DNA from: an uncultured Clostridia bacterium
Lineage (GTDB): Bacteria; Bacillota; Clostridia; Lachnospirales; Anaerotignaceae
NCBI GenBank assembly: GCA_944378105.1
Contig: CALWGC010000030.1
Coordinates: 37,086-101,085 of the forward strand
Reading direction: 5' to 3'
DNA: 64,000 bases
How positions within the stretch are numbered: position 1 is the stretch's first letter; each line of letters starts with the position of its first letter. The position numbers and the translations under genes were made by a program. A model generated the notes under the pieces. The model searched no databases. It was not told the origin of the DNA and saw only the letters and a list, made by a program, of their open reading frames with translations. Positions 28,956 through 37,176 of the stretch are shown here, one piece after another.

Positions 28956-30026
28956 GTGGTTTTGCGTTATCATCGATGGATTTGTATTTTCATTTTCTGT
29001 TGTTTGTTTTTTTCGGTTCCGGCCTTTGGTGCGGAGAAGGAAGAAGAGGAAACGTATCGGATAGAAATCAGCTGTGCCGATAATTTGGTGGCTGTTTATC
29101 AAGAGGAGGAATCGGGGGAAACGCTGCAAAAAGTCTTCTCCTGTTCGGTGGGGCCAGATACGCCAGGAGGCACCTTTTATACTTCGGAGAAATATCTTTG
29201 GCGCTTTTTGTTTGGAGACGTGTATGGGCAGTATGCCACACGGATTACGGGCAATATTTTGTTCCACTCGGTGCCTTATTATGAGGAGGATCCCTCCACA
29301 TTGGAATATGAAGAATATAATAAACTGGGAACGCCGGCTTCCATGGGGTGTATCCGTTTGCGGGTTTGTGACGCCAAGTGGATTTACGACCATTGTGCCA
29401 TTGGCACAGAGGTGACCATTCAGGCGGAACCCTTTGAAACGCCTTTGCCGCAGCCGGAACGGACGGTGCTGGACGTTTCGGATGAAGAAAGACGGGGATG
29501 GGACCCCACCGACCCAAATCCAGAAAATCCTTGGCGGTCGGACGTCTTTTTTCTGGATGGAGTGGCAGTAACGAAACAAACGACCACCATCCAAGTGGAT
29601 GGAAAGGAAGAAGAAGTGGAGCTTTGGCATTATCAAGGCAGAAATTATGGCAGCTGGGAGGCGTTACAGTCTTTGTTTTCCACAGCCATGGCACCGTCTG
29701 TCTCTTCCAATGGACAAGTGATGCGGTTTTTGTTTTCCGAAGCAGACGATACGAAGGAAGACAAAACGGATGTGATGGAACGCTGGTCTTTGGTGTGTGG
29801 GAAGAAAGCCATTTCCAGCGATGTGATTTGGTTGGACGGTGTGCCTTATTTTTCTTTGGGAGACTTGGCAAGCTTGTTTGATGTGCCCCTGGTTTGGAGT
29901 GAGGAGGAAGGATATTGCATTTCTTCCCGCTATCCTATCTTTGCGTCGGCCTTGCTTTGGACACAAACACCTTTTTCCAGTCAAAAAGAAAGCGGTTTCT
30001 TTTTGGTGCAAGGAAAGAACGAGTAA
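28956..30026 (+). CDS. Exported L,D-transpeptidase (YkuD) protein
   Basis: 356 residues from GTG. Signal peptide 1-25 (hydrophobic, cut near AFGA). The YkuD domain (about 36-155) has His104 (HSVPYY) and Cys132 in SMGCIRL; the usual His of SHGCxR is Met. Such domains make 3-3 peptidoglycan crosslinks or attach proteins. The C-terminal 190 residues include two segments resembling copper-amine-oxidase N-domain-like wall modules (IWLDGVPYFSLGDLASLF). Monocistronic with its own promoter and terminator. Confidence 0.85.
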   Translation: MVLRYHRWICIFIFCCLFFSVPAFGAEKEEEETYRIEISCADNLVAVYQEEESGETLQKVFSCSVGPDTPGGTFYTSEKYLWRFLFGDVYGQYATRITGNILFHSVPYYEEDPSTLEYEEYNKLGTPASMGCIRLRVCDAKWIYDHCAIGTEVTIQAEPFETPLPQPERTVLDVSDEERRGWDPTDPNPENPWRSDVFFLDGVAVTKQTTTIQVDGKEEEVELWHYQGRNYGSWEALQSLFSTAMAPSVSSNGQVMRFLFSEADDTKEDKTDVMERWSLVCGKKAISSDVIWLDGVPYFSLGDLASLFDVPLVWSEEEGYCISSRYPIFASALLWTQTPFSSQKESGFFLVQGKNE

Positions 30027-30032
30027 CGAAAA

Positions 30033-30073
30033 AAAGCCCCTGTTTTGTCATGTTGGCAAAACAGGGGCTTTCT
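30033..30073. terminator. Bidirectional terminator
   Basis: AAAGCCCCTGTTTTG and CAAAACAGGGGCTTT form a 15-bp stem between converging genes; A-rich before, T after. Confidence 0.85.
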
Positions 30074-30080
30074 GCTTTTC

Positions 30081-32693
30081 TTATTTCTCTTTTTTCCCCA
30101 AGCGCATCAGTTGCAGCAAAACGGTGGGAAGCAGGGCCAGTAAAAGAATTTGGCCATATTGGATCGGCAGCAAAGGCGCCACTTCAAACAATCGTTCCAA
30201 AGGTGGAATAGTTAACACCAATCCCAGCAGAACGACACCGCCGGCAAAGGCCAGCAGGGAATAGAGATTAGAGGTAAAGCCGATGGCAAAGATACTTTCT
30301 GCACCACGGCAGTTGAACCCATGGAACAGGCGGGCCAGGGTCAGTGTGGCAAAGGCCATGGTGCTGGCCTGGGCGGCACCGCCGTTTGACAAGCCCAAAT
30401 AGAAGGCAACCATGGAAGCAATGGCAATCAAAAGCCCTTGGAACCCGATTTTTGTCAACAGCGCCCGATCCAAAATGGATTGGTTGGGGTCTCTTGGTTT
30501 TTGATCCAACAGACCGTCTCTGGCCGGTTCCATGCCAATCGCAATGGCCGGCATACTGTCGGTCAAAAGGTTGATAAAGAGTAAATGCACCGGTGCAAAA
30601 GGTGTGGGCAGCCCAACGATGGAAGCATAAAGCACGGCCAAGATACCGGCTGTGTTACCGGAAAGCAAAAATCCAATGGCATTTTTGATATTGGCATAAA
30701 CGCCACGGCCATTGACAACGGCCTGGACGATGGTGGCAAAGTTATCATCGGCCAAAATCATAGAGGCAGCGTCTTTGCTGACTTCTGTACCGGTGATGCC
30801 CATGGCCACGCCGATATCGGCCTGTTTGAGGGCCGGGGCATCGTTGACGCCGTCGCCGGTCATGGAGACAATGGCGCCGCGCCGCTGCCAAGCAGAAACA
30901 ATACGGATTTTGTGCTCCGGCGAAACGCGGGCATAGACCGATACTTTTGGCAAAACTTCATCCAGCTGTGCATCGCTCATGGCGTCCAATTCCAGGCCGT
31001 CTAAGGCCAAATCACCTTCGGTGAAAATCCCAATTTCTTTGGCAATGGCGGAGGCCGTCACTTTGTGGTCGCCGGTAATCATAATGGTGCGAATACCGCC
31101 GCGGTGGGCGTCGGCAACGGCCTGGCGGCTTTCCTTACGGGGAGGGTCAATCATGGAAATCAAGCCGACAAAAACGAAATCCGTTTCCGCTTCCAAAGAA
31201 AGGGGAGTGGATTGGTTCAGCGGGCGAAACCCAAAGGCCAGCACACGCAGACCGTTTTCCGATAGGTGGCGGTTGGTTTCTTCAATCTGGCTGATATCTT
31301 CTGGGGTGATGGAGCGGATGCCGGCCGAAGTTTGAATACGGGTACAACGGCGCAGCATCACATCAATGGCGCCTTTGGTAAAGAGCAGGTTTTCTCCGTC
31401 GATGGTGTGGAGGGTGCTCATCAGTTTTCGGTCGGAGTCAAAGGCCAATTCTCCCAGCCGTGGGTGGCCTGCGCGGTATTCTTGTTCGGAAATCCCCAAA
31501 TCCCGGGCCAACTGCACCAGGGCCACTTCGGTGGGGTCACCGATGCCGCCTTCGGCGGTGATGGTGGCGTCGTTGGCCAAAAGGGCAATGGCAAACAAAC
31601 GCTCTTTGATGGGTTGATCCAGGCGAAATTCGCTACGCCAAAACAGGGTACCATCGGTATAGAGATGTTGTACTGTCATTTTGTTTTGGGTCAGTGTACC
31701 TGTTTTATCGGAACAAATGACTTGCACAGAGCCCAAACTTTCTACGGCTTTCAGGTCTTTGATGATGGCGTTGGCCCGCGCCATTTTTTGGGTGCCCATG
31801 GCCAAGACAATGGTCACAATGGAACTGAGGGCTTCGGGGATGGCGGCCACGGCCAGTGCCACGGCGAACATCAAACTATCCAATAACGGCAGACCACTGC
31901 GGAAATAGCTGAGGATGAAAACAATCAGACAGATGACAAGAATCACAGCAGCCAGTTTACCAGAAAAGTCGTCCAGGCTTTTTTGTAACGGCGTTTTCCG
32001 CTGCTTGGTGTTGTTCATCAAAGCGGCAATACGGCCAATTTCTGTCTGCATCCCGGTGCCGGTTACCACCATCAGTGCCCGGCCATAGGTGACCAGGGAA
32101 CCAGAAAAGACCATGTTTTTTTGGTCGCCCAGGGCCACTTGCCCTTCACGAATGGCATCTGTGGTTTTTTCTACGGCTTCCGATTCGCCGGTGAGGCTGC
32201 TTTCGTTGACTTTAAGGGAATAGTTTTCCAACAATCGCCCGTCGGCCACCACCATATCCCCGGCTTCCAATAAGACAATGTCGCCCGGTACAATCTGGGG
32301 CGAAGCAATTTCCATTTTTTCTCCGTTACGAAATACTTTGGCCGTAGGGGAAGACATGGCCTTTAAGCTTTCCAAGGATTTTTCTGCTTTCAAATACTGC
32401 ACCGTGCCAAGTAAAGCGTTTAAAATCAGCACGGCCACGATCACCAGCGTGCTTTCATGGTTTCCCGAAAGCAGGGATATGAAAGCGGCAATCAGCAAAA
32501 TGATGACCAGCAAATCTTTAAACTGGGACAAAAAGAGCATGGGAACGCTTTTCTTTTTGCCTTCTTGTAATTTGTTTTCTCCGACTTGATGTAATCTGCG
32601 CTGGGCCTCCTGGCTGGAGAGACCATCTGGGGTGGTTTCCTGTGCCAAAAGCACTTCTTTTGGACTCATGTGATACCATTTTTTCTCATTCAT
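30081..32693 (-). CDS. P2-type cation ATPase (Ca2+/Mn2+ exporter)
   Basis: Membrane ATPase of 870 residues, SERCA/PMR1-like. Actuator TGES (SLTGESEAVEK), phosphorylation site CSDKTGTLTQNKM, hinge TGDGVNDAPALK. Ion-site helices: VAAIPEAL in M4 and LLFINLLTDSMPAIAIG in M6, as in Ca2+/Mn2+ pumps. ATG 32693 follows AAAGGA by nine bases. The upstream yybP-ykoY riboswitch predicts induction by Mn2+, so Mn2+ export is a likely role; Ca2+ transport is the family default. Confidence 0.93.
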   Translation of the reverse strand: MNEKKWYHMSPKEVLLAQETTPDGLSSQEAQRRLHQVGENKLQEGKKKSVPMLFLSQFKDLLVIILLIAAFISLLSGNHESTLVIVAVLILNALLGTVQYLKAEKSLESLKAMSSPTAKVFRNGEKMEIASPQIVPGDIVLLEAGDMVVADGRLLENYSLKVNESSLTGESEAVEKTTDAIREGQVALGDQKNMVFSGSLVTYGRALMVVTGTGMQTEIGRIAALMNNTKQRKTPLQKSLDDFSGKLAAVILVICLIVFILSYFRSGLPLLDSLMFAVALAVAAIPEALSSIVTIVLAMGTQKMARANAIIKDLKAVESLGSVQVICSDKTGTLTQNKMTVQHLYTDGTLFWRSEFRLDQPIKERLFAIALLANDATITAEGGIGDPTEVALVQLARDLGISEQEYRAGHPRLGELAFDSDRKLMSTLHTIDGENLLFTKGAIDVMLRRCTRIQTSAGIRSITPEDISQIEETNRHLSENGLRVLAFGFRPLNQSTPLSLEAETDFVFVGLISMIDPPRKESRQAVADAHRGGIRTIMITGDHKVTASAIAKEIGIFTEGDLALDGLELDAMSDAQLDEVLPKVSVYARVSPEHKIRIVSAWQRRGAIVSMTGDGVNDAPALKQADIGVAMGITGTEVSKDAASMILADDNFATIVQAVVNGRGVYANIKNAIGFLLSGNTAGILAVLYASIVGLPTPFAPVHLLFINLLTDSMPAIAIGMEPARDGLLDQKPRDPNQSILDRALLTKIGFQGLLIAIASMVAFYLGLSNGGAAQASTMAFATLTLARLFHGFNCRGAESIFAIGFTSNLYSLLAFAGGVVLLGLVLTIPPLERLFEVAPLLPIQYGQILLLALLPTVLLQLMRLGKKEK

Positions 32694-32740
32694 ACAAACA
32701 CTTCCTTTCAGATTTGACCTGCGGTGTGTGCTGCAGAGAA

Positions 32741-32880
32741 ATAAAAAAGACTCTCCGCAACCAACCGGCATTGACGGCTGTTGCAGAAAAGTCTTGTTAC
32801 CGAAAGGAAACGGCGCGCAATGCCAGGTAAAAACCGTGATGTTGACAAAGCGGCTTATAACTACTCCCTTTTCTACAGAA
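32741..32880 (-). ncRNA. yybP-ykoY (Mn2+) riboswitch with terminator platform
   Basis: On the minus strand the leader contains the conserved pieces of this class in order: AAAAGGGAGTAG, GTCAACA, ACCTGGC, CTTTCGG and AGACTTTTC. Directly after, AAGACTTTTCTGCAAC (from 32795) can pair with GTTGCGGAGAGTCTT and run into seven T (about 32743), an intrinsic terminator that shares the last aptamer strand. The class senses Mn2+ and normally turns expression on. It precedes a P-type cation ATPase, a classical target. Confidence 0.85.
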
Positions 32881-32883
32881 CAT

Positions 32884-32913
32884 ACTTTACCATAAAAGAG
32901 AGGGTAAAGTCAA
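32884..32913 (-). promoter_or_regulatory. Promoter of the riboswitch-ATPase unit, inside an inverted repeat
   Basis: Minus strand TTGACT (32913-32908), an 18-base spacer and TAAAGT (32889-32884). ACTTTACC (32884-32891) and GGTAAAGT (32903-32910) are perfect 8-bp arms that cover both promoter boxes, suggesting an operator. Confidence 0.55.
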
Positions 32914-33139
32914 TGGGATTTATCCTTTTTTTTAGTATTGCCGAAAATTCAGATGACATACTGTCACAGAGAAGAAAAAATTGGACAAAAAACAAAATAT
33001 GTTTATTATTTTGTCTAAAATGGGATCGTAAGATTTTTGTAAGTGCTTTTGATGGCAAGAAATGGTATACTATCTGCAAATAACGGACTGGAAAAAAAGA
33101 ATCGATGATGATTCTTTTTGGAACAAAGGAGGAAACATA

Positions 33140-33826
33140 GTGCGGATCATTCGATTTCTTTGTTTGGTTTTATTGATTCTCTTTCTCTGTTTGGCGGGCA
33201 AAGTGGTGTTTCATGTGCCGATGGAAACGGTGATGGTTTATTATTGGCCGGTGGCCGGATGCGTGGTGGTTGGCTGTGTGCTGATTCAGGTGCTTTATTC
33301 GGTGTATTATTGCAGAAAAATCAATCAGTTATTAAAATTGATGACAGAAGAAAAGAAGATGGATTTGTTCATCGAAAAAGCAACCCAGTTGGCGCAAAAA
33401 TGCAAAAACCGACTGCTCGTTAGCATCATTCAAATCAATTTGGCGGCGGCCTATGCGGAACAGAAACAATATCAAAAGGCCAAAGAGCTGTTGCAATCCA
33501 TTCCCCAAAAAAGTATCCGGCGTTTCAAAGGCCAGCATAGGGCTGTTTATTATGCCAATTTGGCCTATGTCTACTATTATTTGGACGAGCAAGGAAAAGC
33601 GTTGCACATTATGGACGAAAACAAAAAGTTGTTTGAAACCTATCAAAAAGATGCCATCAACGGCTTTGGTGCAGTTTATGGCGTGTTGCAGGCCTTTACC
33701 AGTTTTACCAAAGGAAACGAGACCTTGGCCAAAGAACAGATGGAAGCCACACAGGCCGCATTTCCGGAGGCCGATGTGGAACGGGATGTGGCATTTTTGC
33801 AAAGGGGTATGAAGGTTTCTGTGTGA
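33140..33826 (+). CDS. Membrane-anchored TPR-like protein
   Basis: 228 residues from GTG 33140, seven bases after AAAGGAGG. Two N-terminal membrane helices (about 3-22 and 30-55), then helical repeats of TPR type (INLAAAYAEQKQYQKAKELL; YYANLAYVYYYLDEQGKALHI). Such proteins usually act as scaffolds; no partner is evident. An extended -10 (TGGTATACT, 33063-33071) lies upstream. Divergent from the cation ATPase. Confidence 0.75.
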   Translation: MRIIRFLCLVLLILFLCLAGKVVFHVPMETVMVYYWPVAGCVVVGCVLIQVLYSVYYCRKINQLLKLMTEEKKMDLFIEKATQLAQKCKNRLLVSIIQINLAAAYAEQKQYQKAKELLQSIPQKSIRRFKGQHRAVYYANLAYVYYYLDEQGKALHIMDENKKLFETYQKDAINGFGAVYGVLQAFTSFTKGNETLAKEQMEATQAAFPEADVERDVAFLQRGMKVSV

Positions 33827-33867
33827 AGTAAAAGAGAATGATTCTCCGTTAAAAAGATCTGTCACAG

Positions 33868-33912
33868 GATGAAGCAATATGGGTTGCAAGCAACTAGAAC
33901 TGGATTTCATCC
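33868..33912. other. Compact inverted-repeat structure
   Basis: GGATGAA and TTTCATCC bracket about 30 bases that contain a second perfect hairpin GTTGC-AA-GCAAC. There is no T tract. No family recognised. Confidence 0.35.
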
Positions 33913-33942
33913 GTGAAACAAATCATAGATAGAAAAATAGAT

Positions 33943-33972
33943 GAAAAAAGCCTGTTTTCACAGGCTTTTTTG
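33943..33972 (+). terminator. Terminator after the TPR-like gene
   Basis: AAAAAAGCCTG and CAGGCTTTTTT with a six-base loop. Confidence 0.85.
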
Positions 33973-33973
33973 A

Positions 33974-34400
33974 TTTTGAAACCAGTTTTGCCATCTGTGG
34001 TTTGTCGGTGGTTGTATGAGAACCATAATAAAATAAAAAAAGAAAAAACGATGTGGATGACAAAACGAGATGGAAGGAACAGAACTGGGCGTAAAATGGA
34101 CCGGAAGGATTTGGAGCCTAGATTTGGCGAATTTAGAGGTAATTTTGAGAGTGTCTTTTTTTTTGCTATATTTTTTCGTAAAAGTTGACTTTCGCGAATA
34201 AATACAGATCGGTAAAATCCGCCCTCTTTTTGGGATTTCTGCTGATCTTTTCAAGATATCAGCATTTTTTATTTTTGCAAACATTTTTTATAAAAAAGAA
34301 AAACAGATTTTGTTTTCTCTCAAAAAAGATGAAAAGCATCTTTACCAAAGATTTCAAAAAAAGACCATCCGTTTTTTGAGTCAGACGATGATACAAGTGA
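33974..34400. other. Gene-poor stretch with a plus-strand terminator
   Basis: About 430 bases without a convincing gene; the open frames lack ribosome sites and have atypical composition. A plus-strand terminator-like hairpin (TGCTGAT...ATCAGCA then TTTTTTATTTTT) is at 34238-34277, with no gene before it to serve. TTGACT at 34193 and TAAAAT at 34213 are too close (14 bases apart) to make a good promoter. A small untranslated RNA or a decayed gene is possible. Confidence 0.3.
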
Positions 34401-34436
34401 GAAAAACAAGGGGCCACTCTTTTACCAGGTGGCCCC
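34401..34436 (-). terminator. Terminator of the bile salt hydrolase unit
   Basis: GGGGCCAC and GTGGCCCC pair; read on the minus strand the tract TTGTTTTTC follows. Confidence 0.75.
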
Positions 34437-34448
34437 AAGGAAGATTGT

Positions 34449-34598
34449 TTATTCTACCTTTTCGTCCGTGGTGAAAAATTGTTCCAAGTTGGCAAGGTCT
34501 ATCAAATGTTCATCCCCTGTGATTTTATAAAAATAACCCTCATCTTTTTTTCGGAGCAAGCAACCAAAACCAGGGAAAACAGCAACGCCAGATCCCAT
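34449..34598 (-). CDS. Possible 49-residue protein
   Basis: ATG 34598 to TAA 34449, 21 bases after the bile salt hydrolase gene on the same strand and 13 bases before a terminator. The product starts GSGVAVFPGFGCLLRKKDEG and has a reasonable soluble composition (acidic C-terminus), unlike typical noise. No clear ribosome site is visible. It could be a real small protein or the remnant of a longer gene. Confidence 0.4.
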   Translation of the reverse strand: MGSGVAVFPGFGCLLRKKDEGYFYKITGDEHLIDLANLEQFFTTDEKVE

Positions 34599-34619
34599 GT
34601 GGTTCTTTTTTTATACAGA

Positions 34620-35627
34620 TCACCCTTCTACCATAGCGCTGGGATATGAAAACGACTGGGAAAAGAATTGAGGCGTTCTTTGCAGGGAAACCCATTGCAA
34701 TTCTTGGCTATCCAGCGCCCCGTCCCAAAGGGATATGGTGCTAATTTGCCGGTTTTCATAGGTGGTATAATAATAGATTCCTTTTGTGGCGTTGAAAAGG
34801 CAGCTATAAAGGGTTTGATCTGCTTTTCCTTCGGCCGTTAAGACGCTACCTCGTACCATGGATACTTGGTCCAGCACATGGAAGGCCTGTGTCACAATTT
34901 CTGCTTCCGTCTGGCCCCAAAGGCTATTTTGTAATAAAAATACGGTTTTGACAAAGCGCGAAGCCGGCGACCAATCACCGGGCAGGCCGATGGCGCCAAA
35001 GCCCTGGCCAAAGGGGGTTAAAGAAAGGGTTTTGGCAAAGGTGTTTTCTACGGTCTTTGGCGTAAGATGCAGATATTGCCGCAAGTGTTCCATTTGAAAA
35101 GGAAACGGCGGATTGTTGGTCAAAACACCAGTGGGGTTTTCGTACAGATGCAGTCCATCTGCTTGCTGTTCCAACACCAAAGCGCCTGTTTGGTCGGCAA
35201 TCATCCAATGTAGGGGTGCAGCTGGGAGGTCTGGCGCATAGGATTGGTTGGTGATGAAAATGGTTTCCAGCAAGGCCTTGGCCTCAGACAAGGTGGCGCA
35301 TTGGCCAAGGACAAAGGCAATCAGCGCATAGGAAGCAATTCCCCTGCCCTTCCCTTCGCCCGGCGAAACATAATAGGCGTTTTGGGGAAAGTTGAGCCCT
35401 GCCATGCAAAGGCCTTTTTCGTTGGCCGCTTCGGCGTAAAAAGGATAGGGCCCCGCCGCGGAGGCCATGCCGATCATGGCATAATGGGTGGATAGGGTTG
35501 GTTGGTTTGGCACTTCCAAGGGATATTGCCTTGGCGTCAGCAGAATTTGTTCTCCAAACGGCGTTTCCAAATCTAGGTTTCGTCCAAAATAATGGTTTTC
35601 TTTTCCAAAAGAAATACAGGTACACAT
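34620..35627 (-). CDS. bsh: Choloylglycine (bile salt) hydrolase
   Basis: Ntn-hydrolase of 335 residues that cleaves the amide bond of conjugated bile acids, or penicillin V in related enzymes. Nucleophile Cys2 (exposed after Met removal), then Arg16 and Asp19 (GRNLDLE), Asn79 (GLNFP), Asn172 (LTNNPPF) and Arg224 (SPASRFVK), all the expected active-site residues. AGGAGGGG precedes ATG. No signal peptide, so probably cytosolic. It suggests a vertebrate gut habitat. The TraX-like gene lies just upstream on the same strand. Confidence 0.93.
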   Translation of the reverse strand: MCTCISFGKENHYFGRNLDLETPFGEQILLTPRQYPLEVPNQPTLSTHYAMIGMASAAGPYPFYAEAANEKGLCMAGLNFPQNAYYVSPGEGKGRGIASYALIAFVLGQCATLSEAKALLETIFITNQSYAPDLPAAPLHWMIADQTGALVLEQQADGLHLYENPTGVLTNNPPFPFQMEHLRQYLHLTPKTVENTFAKTLSLTPFGQGFGAIGLPGDWSPASRFVKTVFLLQNSLWGQTEAEIVTQAFHVLDQVSMVRGSVLTAEGKADQTLYSCLFNATKGIYYYTTYENRQISTISLWDGALDSQELQWVSLQRTPQFFSQSFSYPSAMVEG

Positions 35628-35646
35628 GGTCTACCCCTCCTTTTTC

Positions 35647-36321
35647 CTATAATTTGCCCGCCAAAGCGGCCAGGCATACCAGATGCACAGGATAAAACAG
35701 ATAGGTGCTCCATCGCCAAAGGGCGGTTTTTGGTGGCGCGATGGGCGCATAACAAGCAATGGGGAAAAAGGCGGCCGTTTGGCAAAAGGCCAAAAGCGGC
35801 GTCTGACAGCTCCAAAGAGAGAACGTGGCAAGGCCTACAAAGCGAACCAAGGCGGTCTCTTTTGCACGGGTTGCGGCAAAGAGCGGGCCAAGCAAAATAC
35901 CGGCCCCGCCATAGTCGCACCCCACAGATTCTCCAAGCCAAAAAAACAAAAGACACAGGGCCAAAAGAAACCAAGCGCCCCTTCCCTCTTTTTGCCCCCA
36001 ATCCAAAAGACAAAGCAGCAAAAAAGAGAATAATAAGGTCCAAATCACATTGGTAAGCCGTCCTGTGACAGGAAACAACAGCCGAAATGGGAGTTCCGAC
36101 AACAAGGCCAATCCCAGTAGCCGCATGCCATAGGACCTGGGATTTCTGGTATGGAAAAAGCCCTCTGCAAGCAAAAAAGAAAAAATCGGAAAGGCCAAGC
36201 GCCCGATACAAACGGGCCAAAGCAGGCCTGGGAAAAGCGCCTTCCCTGTGTGATCGATGGCCATGGACAAAAGCGCCAGTAATTTTAAACTTTTTGCAGA
36301 AAAAATCAATGGGACCCCCAC
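35647..36321 (-). CDS. TraX-family membrane protein
   Basis: 224 residues, about seven membrane helices, from GTG 36321 with AGGAGG nine bases before. It begins with the TraX pattern LKLLALLSMAIDHTGKALF, followed by GRLAFPIFSFLLAEGFFHT. TraX acetylates F pilin, but chromosomal homologues in Firmicutes are of unknown function and probably acylate surface molecules. It ends 20 bases before the bile salt hydrolase start and may be cotranscribed with it. Confidence 0.82.
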   Translation of the reverse strand: MGVPLIFSAKSLKLLALLSMAIDHTGKALFPGLLWPVCIGRLAFPIFSFLLAEGFFHTRNPRSYGMRLLGLALLSELPFRLLFPVTGRLTNVIWTLLFSFLLLCLLDWGQKEGRGAWFLLALCLLFFWLGESVGCDYGGAGILLGPLFAATRAKETALVRFVGLATFSLWSCQTPLLAFCQTAAFFPIACYAPIAPPKTALWRWSTYLFYPVHLVCLAALAGKL

Positions 36322-36380
36322 TTGTTTCGCCTCCTGTTTTCTCCTATCATACCATATTTTTTCCCAAAAATCAGCCCAAT

Positions 36381-36427
36381 CAAAAAAAGCCCCTTGGCCA
36401 TCAGAGGGACGAACCAAGGGGGCTTTG
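36381..36427 (-). terminator. Terminator of the methyltransferase-importer operon
   Basis: On the minus strand AAAGCCCCCTTGG and CCAAGGGGCTTT pair and TTTTTTT follows. The first arm lies in the last codons of the ATPase gene. Confidence 0.85.
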
Positions 36428-37174
36428 AAAGAGAAACTCGTTGGCCGCTTCCACCAAGCGCTTACTTTGGGGATGTTGCGGCGCAGAAAGAATTTGTTTG
36501 GGGCTGTTACACTCCACCAGCTGCCCTTCGTGCATGACGCCAATGCGGTCGCAAAGGATGGCGGCCAGGGGCAGATCGTGGGTGATGAAAAAAAGCGATA
36601 ACTTTCGCTCGGTTTTCAGCCGGTGCAGCAGTTGTATGATTTGGGCTTGTACCAATACGTCCAAGGCGCTGGTGGCTTCGTCGCAAATCAAAAGCTTGGG
36701 CCGGCTCATCAGGGCCCGGGCGATGGCCACCCGTTGGCATTCGCCGCCACTAAGGGCTCTGGTTTTTTTATGCAGGTCGCTTTCTTTTAATCCCACATAG
36801 GAGCAAAGCTTTTGGGCTTCCTTGGCCAATTGGTCTTTGGGAAACAGGGAAAACTGTGCAGCCCCCTGCATGACGCCGGAAAGGACCGTGTCTCTGGGAT
36901 CAAAGGAAGAAAGCGGGTCTTGAAAAATCATTTGCATGTTCTCTCCCATGGGTTTTGTGGGCAAAGGCGCGCCCAAAAACTGTATGGTGCCGCTGCTTTT
37001 TGGTAAGAGTCCGGCCAAAAGCAACGCCGTCGTGCTTTTTCCGCAGCCGCTTTCGCCAACCAACCCAAAACATTCCCCCTCCTCCACCTGAAACGAAAGG
37101 TCCTTGACGGCAGAAAAGGTGGTTTTGCCCCGGCGAAAGGTTTTGGACAGATGGGATACTTCCAATAACGCCAT
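36401..37174 (-). CDS. ABC importer ATPase (OppF/NikE type)
   Basis: 257 residues. Walker A GESGCGKST (about 42-50), signature LSGGECQRVAIARAL, Walker B LLICDEATSALD, switch ITHDL. It energises a nickel/peptide/opine importer with the preceding ATPase. ATG 37174 after GAGGAG, overlapping the end of the upstream gene. Last gene of a six-gene operon. Confidence 0.9.
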   Translation of the reverse strand: MALLEVSHLSKTFRRGKTTFSAVKDLSFQVEEGECFGLVGESGCGKSTTALLLAGLLPKSSGTIQFLGAPLPTKPMGENMQMIFQDPLSSFDPRDTVLSGVMQGAAQFSLFPKDQLAKEAQKLCSYVGLKESDLHKKTRALSGGECQRVAIARALMSRPKLLICDEATSALDVLVQAQIIQLLHRLKTERKLSLFFITHDLPLAAILCDRIGVMHEGQLVECNSPKQILSAPQHPQSKRLVEAANEFLFQSPLGSSL

Positions 37175-37176
37175 AC

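Noticed and set aside
33913..34188. 91-codon plus-strand frame
   Set aside because: It runs through a terminator, lacks a ribosome site and has no recognisable features.
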